In this document: positions 34,870-46,539 of the stretch, piece after piece
Position numbering within the stretch: the stretch's first letter is position 1
How the letters are laid out: every line of letters starts with the position of its first letter
DNA from: Anaeramoeba flamelloides
Lineage: Eukaryota > Metamonada > Anaeramoebidae
Assembly (NCBI GenBank): GCA_027625915.1
Contig: JANTQA010000012.1
Span: forward strand, 7,152,501 to 7,216,500
DNA: 64,000 nt
Reading direction: 5' to 3'
Translations under genes and position numbers: made by a program
Notes under the pieces: model-generated
Told to the model about the DNA's origin: nothing
Databases searched by the model: none
What the model saw: the letters and a program-made list of their open reading frames with translations, nothing else

Positions 34870-35165
34870 TTCTTAGATGTATCTTAACATTTGATCGATC
34901 AACAATTGTTGGTGATATTTCAACAAATTTACCTATACATTTTTTGTTCCGCTCGTTTCATTATTTTGGATACACCATTTTTATTTTTGGGTTTTATATT
35001 TATTTCTTTTATTTGGATTTAAATTATTATTTATAAAAACATTAATACTGGGTTAATTAAATGTTGTTTTATATTAGGTTTGGAAAAATACAATAAATTG
35101 GTTTTTTTTTTTTTTTCAATTTTTGATTTTGGGTGTGTCCAAATTTTTGGAATGGGGTTTATATC
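34870..35165 (+). repeat. Repeat family H, partial copy 4
   Basis: Shares TTGATCGATCAACAATT, CAACAAATTTACC and the right-end GGTGTGTCCAAATTTTTGGAA pattern with H copy 2, but is strongly diverged. Confidence 0.4.
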
Positions 35166-36479
35166 CGAGAATCGTGGGATAACAAACTATTGAAATAAAA
35201 TCTAAAAATTCAGAAAAAAAGGTAAAAAATGTTTATTCTGTTGAATATAAAACATATAATTAAATTATTTTCAATTTACAATTTGAAAAAAAAGTGGAAA
35301 ATGTCAAGAGTAGGTTAAATTTATACAATTTAATGTAGAAGATTAGTATTAATGATCTAAATTTATTAAGATTTTCAGATGTGGATATGAATGTAAATCA
35401 AAATTAAAATCTTTTAATAATCATGAATGATTATAATTCTCTTAATTTTAATTCCAGTATTATCGTACCAGTAGATAGTACGTAAAGACTAAATCTACTA
35501 TCTTTTAAAAATTTTTGATCACACTAGAAATAATAAAAAGGGTTTTTATGGTTTGATACCATATTCTGAACAAAAAAAAAAAAATTTTTTTTTTGATCAA
35601 TATCATTTTTTTCTAATTTTTTCTTTTTGATTTTAGTTTTTAGATCTTTTTTTCTTTTCAAGAATCTTTTTATTAATAATTCTATTTCCGATATATGATT
35701 GAGAACCTTTTCCTGAGAAGTTCCAATGATCTTGTCTTCAATTTTTTTTCTTTTTCTTTTATTTTATTTTTTTTTCTACTTTTATAGATGGTTAAGCTTT
35801 TTCTTACATGAAATATCGACTCTGGTCTGAAAAGTTTATTATCGTAGTTCTCAAATTGATTCCATTTTTGGAATTTTAAGAATCTCAAAAATTAAAATTT
35901 GGGGTCATAATATAAAAATGATTCCAATGGGATCAGTTTTTATTAACATTTTTGACGTGATAAAGTCCATTTGAAGAATATTTTTTTAAAAACATTAAAC
36001 ATTATTTTATTCTGATTCCAGAGAATCAAAAAAAGAAATTGTATTTGGTACAAAAACTCTATTAAAAAAAATATATATATATATTTGATTCCCTTTCAAA
36101 GTAAAAGAATTTTCTTATCCGGAATAAACCTAAAAACATCAGGATTTGAAGAAAAGATGATGGAAACTAAAATACCAACAAGAAAAACCTCCAATATTTA
36201 TTTTTTTCAAGAAATATTAAATTCTTTTTGAAAAAAAAAAAAAAAATTATTAATTATTAAACTTTGAAAATGATGTGATTCAATGAAAAACAGAATGTAA
36301 ATAAGAAATAATTTGAAACTTATCACGAAAAAAATAAAAAAGAATCAATTGATTCCATGGAATCAAACAAAGAATATTTGGTGATTTTTTCGAAAAAGTA
36401 TCAAAATGCGAAATCTGAATAAATTATTATTTCTCTTATTTGTAATTAATCTTATATTTGCAGATTACTAATAAAATAA

Positions 36480-36523
36480 TTGAATTTTTCATTTTTGGCT
36501 GACCACTTTGGGTGAAATGGAGT
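36480..36523. repeat. D-family right terminus
   Basis: TTTTTCATTTTTGGCTGACC followed by ACTTTGGGTGAAATGGAGTT matches the right end of D1 at 21860-21900. The rest of this copy is not recognisable. Confidence 0.6.
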
Positions 36524-36927
36524 TAATTTTTTCAGATTTTTTTCACTCTTTTTTCAATTTCATCGAACAAATGTTCTTAAGGAATTTTCAAAATTAAAAA
36601 ACCTTAAATTCTAATAATTAAAAAAAATATTTTCAAACCCAAATTTTGGTACTTTGAGTTGAAGAGTTTCTTGATAAAAATAAAAAAAAGAAACAAAAAA
36701 GTTTATAAGGATTTATTATTTCAAATTGCTCAAATGTTTTTTACTTTAAAATTTAAGAATAAATAAATATATTGCTTTATGATTTTTAAAAAAAAATCAT
36801 TTTTAAATTTTTTTCCCATTTAAATTTTGGAAAAAATGTAAAACGAAAATAATAAAAAAAATCAAAAATAATCTAATAATAAAATCTAATAAAAAAAAAA
36901 GATCTATAATTATGAAAAAATCTAAGC

Positions 36928-39900
36928 TTAGCAACAACCATTTTTGTTATTATTCTTGTTTCTTTTTTTATCAATCCTTATTTCATCGTCTGATTCTGAA
37001 TATTCAATATCATCTATTGGGATGTCTTCCATTTCAATTGGAATTGATTTGGTTAATTCGAAAAACGCATCACGTACACCGACACCACTTTTTGCAGAGC
37101 ATTCATGGTAAAGTAATTGTTCTTTTTTCACATACTCCATTACTTCTTCTTTCTTTACAATTCGTTCAAGATCAATTTTGTTTCCAATTAACATTATTTT
37201 TGCATCGGGCGAGCCTTCAGATCGGAGTTCGTTTACCCAATCTTTTGCCCTTTCAAATGAATCATAACTTGTAACATCATAAACAATGAATGCGCCTTTT
37301 GCACCCCGATAATACCTTTATATATTTTTACAATCAATTTAAAAATAATATTTTTTTTTTTTTTTTTTTTTTGGTTAAATGATCAGAAAAGGTTTGTAAT
37401 TAAAAATTTGAAAAAAGGTTGTATTTTTGTTAAATTTGAAAAGTTGAAAGTATTGTTGTTGAGATTTAACTCTTAAAACATTTTTATAAGATTTTTTTTT
37501 TTTTTAGGATAGGTTAGGTATTTGAAGATATGAGTTCATGTGTCCATACTTGGTTCAGATTTGCATCAACTTTTGAGGTTAGTTCTTGATTTAATGTAAA
37601 TGGTTCAAAAAATGTTAAATGATTTTGTTTCAAATTGATGGAAAAAAAAATAAAGGATATTTTTATTTATTAAGGAATTAGGCTTCATCAGAGATACATC
37701 AAAAATGAAAGTATGTTGTAATTGAAGGTAAATCATATTAGTTTACCAATGGTTCGCATAGTTCTAAAAAAAATCTATTTTAAATATTTATTGCATGATT
37801 AAGTTATTGTTTTTTTTGACTAATTGATCACTATTAAAATTTTTCATTTGAGTAATTTTTTTTTAATTTCTAAATCCAAATCTAAAAATAGAAAACCAAA
37901 ATTAATAGTATTTCACATTTCAAAAGTCATATTTAGAACTTCCAAAAAGTAACTATTTTTTTCAATCTTTTAATTTCAAAGATTAATTCAATAATTATAA
38001 GAATATAAAAACCTAGAGATTGATTATTTTTGTTACCTTTTTCTGAGACTAATTGTATTTTCAATATATTTTCAATATGTGAAAATAATTTTTTAAAAAT
38101 AATCTCTTGGTTAATTGTTTAATTTTTTTAAAAAAATCAACTTTTTGTATTTCAAACAAACAGGAGGTAATTTTTTTGAATCCCCTCTCTTCAATAATAC
38201 AATAAAAAAAAAAAAAACAATTTTTTAATGAACTGAATATATTTCGAGAAAAATTTAAGGGACTAATCTCTATTAAATTTTTTTTAGCTAAATTTAATAG
38301 AGATTGAGAAAATTTTTTGCCAATTACTTAGATTTGAAAACCCCTTGTTTATTTTCAATATTAAACTTATTTCTAGATAAAGAATCCTTATTTAGAAATT
38401 GGCCAAAAAAAAAATAATAGAGACTAGTACCTTTTGAAATAAATTTTGCAACTTTAAAGACTGAAATATTGATTGTTCAACCTTTAAATTTTTCTCAAAA
38501 TGCCTATTACTTTTTGAGACTCTTGAATTTTTTACTAATACAAGAGATCTTGTTTTAAATTGGGGTAAATCAACTTATAGTACTATTTTATTAATCGTAT
38601 TTTTTAGAAACATTTTAATCATTGTTCACTAATACAATTTGCCTTCAATTACAACATACTTTAATTTTAGACTTTTTCATGGTAAATGCTAATACATTAA
38701 GCATGATCATAGGGGTTCTTTTTTGAAAAAAAGTTTTCATTAAGAATAAGGAAAAATCGGACCTCCACTATTTTGTATTGTAAATACTAAAATAAATTCT
38801 GTTTTTTAAAAATTCGTTTTTGCTTATCCTTATTATAGTATTGAAAAAAATACATTTATGAAAAAAATCCCAGACAAGATTTTTAATTGTTAATATTAGG
38901 AAAATTGTTGTGTAATTGCAAATATTTAAAATCAGATCCTTTTTTTATGAAGAATCAAACTTTTTAAATTATAACTCACCCACTTATTAGAATGATGATA
39001 AATGAAATTACACTTGTTCAAAAAATTATTCAATCAATCAAAAAACAAGAATAAAAATTATCATTTTCCAAAACTCTTTCTAAACCCTTCTAAAACTCTA
39101 TTATTTTTCAAAATAAGTTGATCTACTTTAGTTATCAAACAATTAAAAGAGTATTCTATAGACGTCCTCACTTTAATGAACTTTAGGTTGGTTTATTACT
39201 TTGTTCATAAAAAATTTGGTTATTTATAAAAAGGATTTGATTCTAAATATTTAGCAATTACTCAACAATTTTCCTAATATTAACAATTAAAAATCTTGTC
39301 TGGGATTTTTTTCATGTCAGGTATTTTTTTCAATACTCGACATCTTGTTGATCAATTCATTAAAATCCTTTATTTTTTTTTACTTTTATTAATTATTTAT
39401 CAATTAATTTTATAAGTGTAAATTTAATTAAAAGATTGTTATTTTTACAATTAGACACATAATTAGAAACTAATTTTGATTTAAAAGTAAATTAATGAAA
39501 CTATTTTTTTTTCAATTTTCAATTTTAAAATAATAAAAAGAAAAGATTGTTCTAAACTATTTTTCAATAATTTTAGCTGACTAATAAATTGAAGAGTGTT
39601 ATTCCATTGTTTTGATTTCTTTTTTTTTTTTTTCAAATTTTGTTTCAAAATAAAAATGAAATTTTTGTAATATCAGAATAGATAAGTATATCTCAAGATA
39701 AAATATTTTCTTATTTTTAAAACATGTTTAAAGCAATAGATTTTTTTAAAAGAAATATTTTTTTTCTTTTCTTAATGGGTTGTAATTATTGGAAAAAGGT
39801 TTGTCTTTGTGAAAAAATGGCGAAACTGTTAAAAAAAGAGAAAAAAGTTTTTTTCATAAAAGTTTGTTCATTTTTCAAAAAAGTAATCTAATATGTTTTT

Positions 39901-42900
39901 TAGTATTTTTGATTTCTGAAAATTATTTTCGATTTTTAAATTTCTGTTTCAACCCCAAACATTTTTATTTATTCATTAAATTGAATTTTTTGCTATTGAA
40001 TACCTTTTTTTTTATACAAAAAACCTTGCCTTGTGGGTGCATTGGAAAATTTTATATTTTATTGGAAAAATGACAAATTTAGTAAAAAAACTCAAGATAT
40101 TAAGACATCAGTTTTTGTACAGGTTTAATGTGTTGTGATTTCTAGAATAAATATTAAAACTTCGAAATAAACGTCATATTATTTCATCCGAAGAACAGAA
40201 TTAGCCTTTCGTTTTCCAAATATTTTCAAACAACAATAATAAAAAAGAAAAAAAAAAAAATTAATACATTGGCGTAAGGGAATGGTATCTTTCTTGTCCT
40301 GCTGTATCCTATAATATTTTGAATAAGAATAAAAAAAATTTTTTTTTTAAAGAGATTATTATTATTATATGGCAAAGATAAAAATGGGTATAAATTAAAA
40401 ATAAATGAATGTAAATAAAGTCTTTTTAAAAAGGTTTGTTTAACAAATTTTTTAATATGAAGCCCTGAAAATGTGCTAACGGGGTTTGTCACTTATTCGT
40501 TAGATACTTTAGTGAAACATTTTTGTCACAGTTTTTTAAAATATAAGTATTGTATAAATTTAGATTAAATTGAACTAATTATAATCTAAATTATTTTGTT
40601 AAAAGGTTACACAAAAATTTCCATTAGGTATATTATTTCCAGGTAATGATTTTAAGTTTAACAAGACACATCGATAATTTGTCTTATCACAGTAATTATT
40701 TTATTCAAAAAAAAAATAATCATAATAATTATAATTGGACAAATCATTGTAACATAAAAAAATAAAATGTTAAAATCTCGTATTACCTTTACTACGAGTT
40801 AATGTTGGACTAAAAAGCCACAATCTTTTAGTAAAAATGTACATTGAAGTGACAATAAACCACTTTCAAAATATATCTGAATTTTTTCATCACAGAAAAA
40901 TTTTTTTTTTGTTTAAAAAAAGTAACAATCATTTTATTTGAAAATTAGAACTTTTCAAAATATTATTAATAATCTTTATCGGATTATTTTTTTAAAAGTT
41001 CAATGACTAGATTCAAAATACAAAAGTATTTTTTTTATATTCTGTGTAGTTCTTAAGGGAACTGTAGCATCTGTAGAATACAATGGTATTTCAATATGAT
41101 CTTGTATCCAAGTCATTTGTTTTCAATTTAATGAATTAAGCCTCTCAAAAAAATGGTGATAAAAATTAGAATACTGAAAAAAGAGTAAAGGTATTGTCTT
41201 CCAAAATTATAACATCTTGAATATGTTATTTTGTTTTTTCTAATTAACGAAAATGGGAAATTCTTTTAAATAATATTGGATTTGAGAAAAGTTATTTTAA
41301 TTTTTTATTGAATTGATGATATATTTAAGTAAATGAAATTTTTATTCTATGTTTTTGAAAAATTATTTTTTTAATTTTTTCTTGTAAAGTCAAAAATAAA
41401 AATTTTGAAAAAATGATTATTGAAATAGTATATTTGCAGAATCACAAAAATCACAGAAATTACAGAAATCATTGAAACGAGATTCACTCAAAATTGAAAT
41501 AAAAACAAAAGTAATAAATAGATACTTTCTGAAAATTCAAAATTTTTTAGGTGAATCGCTTTTGTGATTTCTATAGTTGCTGAAATAAAATAAAAAAATT
41601 GTTGAAAAGAAGAAAAAATGTGATCAATGATAAAGTCAAACATCAAGTTTAATTTGACAGTACAAAGCAAAACTTTGAATTGAAGATTCTGAAAATTCAA
41701 AAAAAAAATCAATTTATTTTTATTGTTTTTAATTTTTGAAGAGAGAAAAATACTTTTTTTGTGTATTTAATTAGTTTTTTTTTAATTTCACAAATTAAAA
41801 AAATCGCTATTAGGTTTTTCTTGAGATTTTCTGTTTTATCTGTGAAGTGTTCTAGGTTTTTTTGAGGTTTTCTATTTATTTCGAAAATCAATAGATTTTC
41901 GTTAGGTTTTTTTTACTTTAGAAATAAAATAGAAAACCTCAAAAAAACCTCGAACACTTGACAAATAAAATAGAAAACTCAAAAAAACCTAGAACACTTC
42001 ACAAATAAACAAAAAACTCAAGAAAACCTAACGGCAAACATGAGGTAATTGTATTGAATCGCCTCTCCTAAAAAAGAAAAAATAAAAAAATAAAAATCAA
42101 TTTATTTTTATATGGACAGTTTCGTTAATGTGAATTTTATATCTTTAGGCTTGGAAATTTGGTTCTTTCTTGTTGCTCAATTCTATTTTTTAAAAAAACA
42201 TGACTTTTCATGGTCTATTAAGATTTACAATTAAAAATAGAGAATTCAAAATTGATCATTTTCAGAATTGCTTGTCTTAATAAGAATCAGAGAATTTTTG
42301 TCAAGTGCTCATAAAATAATTCAGATTAAATACTAAGGGTTGTTTCTAAAATTCGTAATTTGCCTGATATGAATTACCCGAAAAATGTGCTTTTTATTAA
42401 TTTTTTCTGATATTTACAATTAAAGAATAAACTACTAGATTTTTAAGACAATCTACTTCAAGTACCTTGATCAAATTGCAATTAAGAGAATAAAAATCAG
42501 TTAAATACATGATTATTAAAAGGCTTTAATGATTTGCATTTTTATTAACTTCAAAAAATCCTGGTAAATTTGATCATTTTTACTAATGTTCTCAATTACA
42601 TTTTTAAAATTCGTTACAAAAAGCCACATCACTTTTAGAAAGCTTTGAGTCTTTTAAAGCCTTCAGTCTTACAGACAATTTTCAAATCTTTCAAACACAT
42701 TTCAACACTTTTAGATTCGTAAAAGTTTGAGAAATTTTGTAAGCTTTGAAAAAAAAAAAAACAAAAAAAATCCTCACTTTTTTCATTTCTCACTTTTTTT
42801 TCACTACAATAAAGTTGTTTTAAAAAAGTGTGAACAAAAAAAGTTTTGGGTAGTGAACTAAAAATAGGTCTACCGAAGTTTGTTGATTATTTTGAACCAA

Positions 42901-43641
42901 CTTTTAAAAACTTTTTTTCATTATTTTATACAATGGCTTTATTTACGATGAAAAATAAAAATAATAATAATCCAAAGGAGAACTGTTTTAACATAGAAAG
43001 TGCTAAAGGTTTTCTAAAGCGTTGTTCAAACAATTAGGTTTACCTGTTCTAAGCAGTTTGATTAACACATATTAAAACTTGGGTATTCACTTTTTTAAAG
43101 CAGTATACACACTTTTTATTCACAAAAATCCTAAAGGGCGATTACTAAAGAAACTCAAGTTTTATTTTTTCGGTGTGTTGAATATCTCCGAGTTGTTTTA
43201 TTCAAAAAACAAAGGTTTTTCTTATTTTTTTTTATTTTTTTTTTGTTTGTTATTTTAATAAAAATACGGTTGGTTATTTTCTTCAAAAAAATTAATTGTT
43301 TAAAAAATCGGGGAATTGTAAACCACACATGAGATCAATTTTGTTAAAATTGCAGATTTATGAGTAGGAATAAAATTGGATAACCTTTTCATCAAAAAGA
43401 AAATTAGAAAATATTAAAAATTAAAAAAAAAAAAAAAAAAAAAAACACAAACCCATATTTGTAGCTTTGCAAAATAATCACCAAGATCTAATTCATAATT
43501 TATATAAGTAGCGCCGATTGTACTTTCTATTTTTTCTGAGAAGGTGTTGTTTACAAAACGAAATACCATTGAAGATTTACCAACAGCAGATTCCCCTAAC
43601 AACACCACTTTAAATTGAAAAACATTTTTTTTTTCGCTCAT
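36928..43641 (-). CDS. Rab5-type small GTPase
   Basis: Early-endosome Rab GTPase of 205 residues in three exons: 43453-43641 (63 codons), 40268-40308 (41 nt) and 36928-37315, with exactly complementary phases. All G motifs are visible: GESAVGKSS (P-loop, residues about 16-24), STIGATY (switch I threonine), [20 protein letters not shown] (switch II, nearly identical to Rab5), GNKIDLE and CSAKSG. The tail is acidic and then N/K-rich, ending in GCC. It is therefore a dicysteine geranylgeranylation site at the extreme end, unlike animal Rab5 where two residues follow. Introns of 3144 bp (GTTTGT...TATAG) and 2952 bp (GTATTA...AAAG) are filled with repeats. Family call is firm; effector use is inferred. 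Confidence 0.94.
37505..37640 (+). repeat. Repeat family R, copy 1
   Basis: GGTATTTGAAGATATGAG, ACTTGGTTCAGAT, CATCAACTTTTGAGGTTAG and TTAATGTAAATGGTTCA recur, inverted, at 53500-53632. The copy at 53500 looks like an exon when read alone; the existence of this copy argues it is a repeat. Confidence 0.65.
38254..38434 (+). mobile_element. Repeat family A, copy 2 (best-preserved)
   Basis: The left end TTAAGGGACTAATCTCTATT and the right end AATAATAGAGACTAGTACCTT are inverted. The left end also folds on itself, because CTCTATTAAATTT is mirrored by AAATTTAATAGAG 10 bp later. No coding capacity; inside a Rab5 intron. Confidence 0.82.
38838..39347. mobile_element. Repeat family B, copy 2
   Basis: About 510 bp with inverted ends: AAAAAAATCCCAGACAAGAT at the left, ATCTTGTCTGGGATTTTTTT at the right, each extended by the matching TTTTTAATTGTTAATATTAG segments to about 70 bp. 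Interior shared with copies 1 and 3. No open frame. Confidence 0.82.
40309..43452 (-). other. Giant intron 1 of Rab5
   Basis: A 3144-bp intron that contains O-family foldback copy 1 (about 41730-42110). No other exon is needed, since the P-loop exon joins directly to the DTAGQ exon. Confidence 0.85.
41730..42110. repeat. Repeat family O, copy 1 (foldback)
   Basis: TGTGAAGTGTTCTAGGTTTTT (about 41840) is mirrored twice, by AAAAACCTCGAACACTT and by AAAAACCTAGAACACTTCAC, and GGTTTTCTATTTATTTC by GAAATAAAATAGAAAACC. The result is a multi-arm hairpin. The GAGGTAA...TTGAATCGCCTCTCC tail resembles 51110-51145. Confidence 0.6.
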
Positions 43642-43777
43642 AAATTTGTAGTTTGAGTAAAAATTGAAAAATGAAAAAAAGTTAAATTTTTGGAATTACA
43701 AACAGTCTCAATTAGGAATACAAATCTTAAGGTGTAGAAAATATGTTTGTTTTATTATAATTATCTAAGTAAAGTTA

Positions 43778-44266
43778 TGAAAAAAATACCGGACATGAAA
43801 ATAATCTCTAGAAAAGATTGTTAATTGTGAATATTAATAAAATTGTTGAGGAATTTCGTTTATTTAAAATCAAATCCTTTTTTGAAGAATCAAACTTTAA
43901 AAATTATAACTAACACACTTATTCGAATGATGATTAATTAAAATCACATTTGTTCAAAACAGCCTTCAATCAATCAAAAAACAAGAATAAAAAATTATCA
44001 TTTTCTGAACTTATCCAAACCTGAATAAAACTTCTTTTGGGTTTTCGAAAAAGTTGATCTACTTTAGTTATCAAACGAATTCATGAGTATTCTATAGAGC
44101 CCCCCACTTTAATAAACTTTAGGTAGGTTAATTCATCCGTTCATAAAAAAATTGGTTATTTATACAAAGGATTTGATTTAAAATAAATGAAATTAGAGAT
44201 CAATTTTCCTAATATTCACAATTAAAAATCTTTTCAGAGATTATTTTCAGGTAACGTATTTTTTTT
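43778..44266. mobile_element. Repeat family B, copy 3
   Basis: About 490 bp, ends ATACCGGACATGAAAATAAT and the complementary right end near TTATTTTCAGGTAACGTAT, with interior matching copies 1 and 2 (CAATCAATCAAAAAACAAGA, CTTTAGGTAGGTTAATTCAT). It lies just upstream of the Rab5 start codon. Confidence 0.78.
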
Positions 44267-44634
44267 CTACTTTACTTAATAAAATACCAAAAAAAATGCA
44301 ATTATTTAAAAAATAAATAATAATAAAATCATTTTACAATTGTTATTTTCATCTTCAACTCATAGAATTATGAAAGAAATAGTTTGTAATTTGTATCCTC
44401 TATTTGTTTGATACTTTTTGATATTTATTGTCTTATATATACTGGGTCGAATGAATAATCCTCAATGAAATGAATGATTTTAGTATTTAAAAAAAGAGAA
44501 TTAATAAGTTTTTTAACATTTATGATACTGATAGTGATACTTTTGTATTCTCATAGGTTTCATCAATTATTAATTGATTTACACTATCACTAGCCTTTTG
44601 GGAAAAACTGTTAAATGACCCAAATAATAAATTT

Positions 44635-44945
44635 AGTAAGGTTTTACTGTGTTGGGTTTATGACTAAATGTTTGGGAAAAAAGTGGACCATGGTTTTAAA
44701 TTGGCAACCTGTATAGAAACTGAAAATCAAACAATAAAATCAATTAAAAGAAGAAATAAATTAACTTTGGATAATAATCCATTATATTATTATCAGTCAA
44801 ACCTACAAAAATAATTCAGATCTCTGGCTTATCTAAATTAGAAAGATATTTTTTAGATCTCAAAAATAGTCAATTTTTTCAACAAATGTTTTAATAATAG
44901 ACAGATCAAAGAAAAACAATTTCATCCCAAAAGAAAGTTTCTAAA
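44635..44945 (+). repeat. Repeat family N, copy 1
   Basis: Colinear with 59770-60075: CATTATATTATT then TCAAACC(T/A)AC, GATCTCAAAAATAGTCAA, and AGATCAAAGAAAAAC or AATCAAAGAAAAAC words in order. Confidence 0.6.
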
Positions 44946-46006
44946 AACTGTTATTGTTTTGAATCCTCCGATTTTGTCCATAATCATTTTTTATTCTTTT
45001 ACAAATAGAAGTTCATATTTTTCATTTCCAGTTGCTATTAAGGTTCCGAAATAATAAAACCGTGTTGAACTATTGTTCCCATATGATAAATTATAAAATC
45101 TAAAGGATAACAGAAGAAAAGAAAATTTTAAATTGATCTAAAAACTTCAAGTTTTCAAATTTGAACATTTGTAGAATAGTCTGTCTCCTTCTTTCTTTAT
45201 TTTGGTAATCAAATCAAAAAAACTAATTGTCAGTATATGTTCATTTGCCACTAAAGCAATTATACACTAATTTTCAATACTTGTTCTGGAAGAGTACCCA
45301 CTTTACCACCCATTGAAATTGAAATAGTACTCATTTATTCAAAATTGTATGGTATTCTTTGATTATAGCCTTTCAAAAACTTTTATAAAAAGCAATGAAA
45401 AAATCTGATCTTACAAAGATTTTAATTTAAAATTTCATAGAGAAATCTCAATTAGATCCGTTTGTTTTTTGAGATGATTCTTATAACTTAAAAATATATT
45501 TATTTTCTTCTTTTATTTATTCTGTATGATAAATTTCTGCTCTTTATAAATTAATCAATAATCATTTTTAATGGTTAACTTCTTTTTTTCTTTTTGGTAA
45601 TTAATTATTTAGTAACTTCTGAATGTATACTTGTTGTATTGGCAAAGATTATCAAAAAAATCTAAAAAGGGGGGAAGAAAAATCTTAGTAAACTTTTTAT
45701 TTTAGTAGTATTGATATAAAGATGTACTTTGGAATTTATTAATACCAGAAAATTTGAGTAATTGTTGTTTTAAAATTAAAATCGCAATTAATTGATAATT
45801 TTGTGATTTTCAATATTCTCAACTAACACCTAATTTGTTGAAGGTTTCTTAAAAAAAGAAATTTATAATTATAATTATAATTATTTGTTGAATTCCACCA
45901 GTTGGAATGTAACAAAAATATTTGCCAATAATTAAAAACCTAAAAAAAATATGAAATTAATCAAAAATATTTAAGTTATCCATCAAGCTCAACAATTCTA
46001 AATTTC

Positions 46007-46138
46007 AGAACATTTTCCAACAGCTTAAATAGTTATTACTATAAAATATCTAAAAGCCCAAATAGATTATGTCCTTTATGTTTAAAATATGGACAAAAGG
46101 AAATAATAGAATATATTGATCACTTTTGATAGGTATGT
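46007..46138 (+). pseudogene. Decayed LINE-type reverse-transcriptase C-terminal tail (CCHC)
   Basis: The plus-strand frame reads RTFSNSLNSYYYKI, then SKSPNRLCPLCLKYGQKE, then IIEYIDHF. Two stop codons follow (46127-46132), then VC. This matches the carboxy-terminal region of many non-LTR retrotransposon polymerases, where a conserved arginine-threonine-glycine-histidine/LN stretch precedes CPxC and, about 20 residues on, an H-x4-C pair. Here the final H-x4-C spacing is kept only by reading through the two stops, so it is inactive. No upstream polymerase core is recognisable. Confidence 0.55.
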
Positions 46139-46279
46139 GCTTCCCATGAAAAAAATGATAAATTGATTTTTCTGAAAAAAGTTAAAAGAATTATATTTTA
46201 AGGAAATAATTTTAAATTATTTTACCTTAATATTATTTTCTTTAATTAATAATCGTAAAATATATGATTTTTTGTGGAA

Positions 46280-46365
46280 TAAATTTTTGAAGGGGGAATT
46301 GAAGTAAAGGGGTACTTAGGGTGTAATTCATACTTCCCCCTCAATAAAAATAAAAGAAAATAACA
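46280..46365 (-). repeat. Repeat family G, inverted unit
   Basis: AAAGGGGTACTTAGGGTGTAA is the inverted counterpart of the ACTC-TAGATACCCTTTT words at 12820 and 13040. It also forms a short hairpin with CCCCCTC at 46335. Confidence 0.4.
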
Positions 46366-46539
46366 CTAAAATTTATACCCTTTTTTATGCTTTTGATCTT
46401 CAATTGAAGTGTGAATAAACATAATATGAGTCATATTGAGTTTTCCATCAATATTCTCTTTTCCCAAGTTTTCACAGTCAATTTTCTATTTCATCCGTTA
46501 TTAAATCCTCAACTAAACTCCAATTCTAAATTTTTAGTA

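Larger units (their letters stand above)
34145..36927. other. Convergent gap between the ATG11-like gene and Rab5
   Basis: A 2.8-kb spacer with a partial H-family copy (about 34870-35165) and a D-family right end (36480-36523). The rest is AT-rich with no gene seen. Confidence 0.55.
37316..40267 (-). other. Giant intron 2 of Rab5
   Basis: A 2952-bp intron that carries R-family copy 1 (about 37505-37640), A-family copy 2 (38254-38434) and B-family copy 2 (38838-39347). No coding sequence is seen. Confidence 0.85.

Noticed and set aside
42846-43037. 63-codon plus-strand frame inside Rab5 intron 1
   Set aside because: No domain, no clear ATG context, ends in asparagine-rich sequence; antisense within an intron. 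Not convincing.
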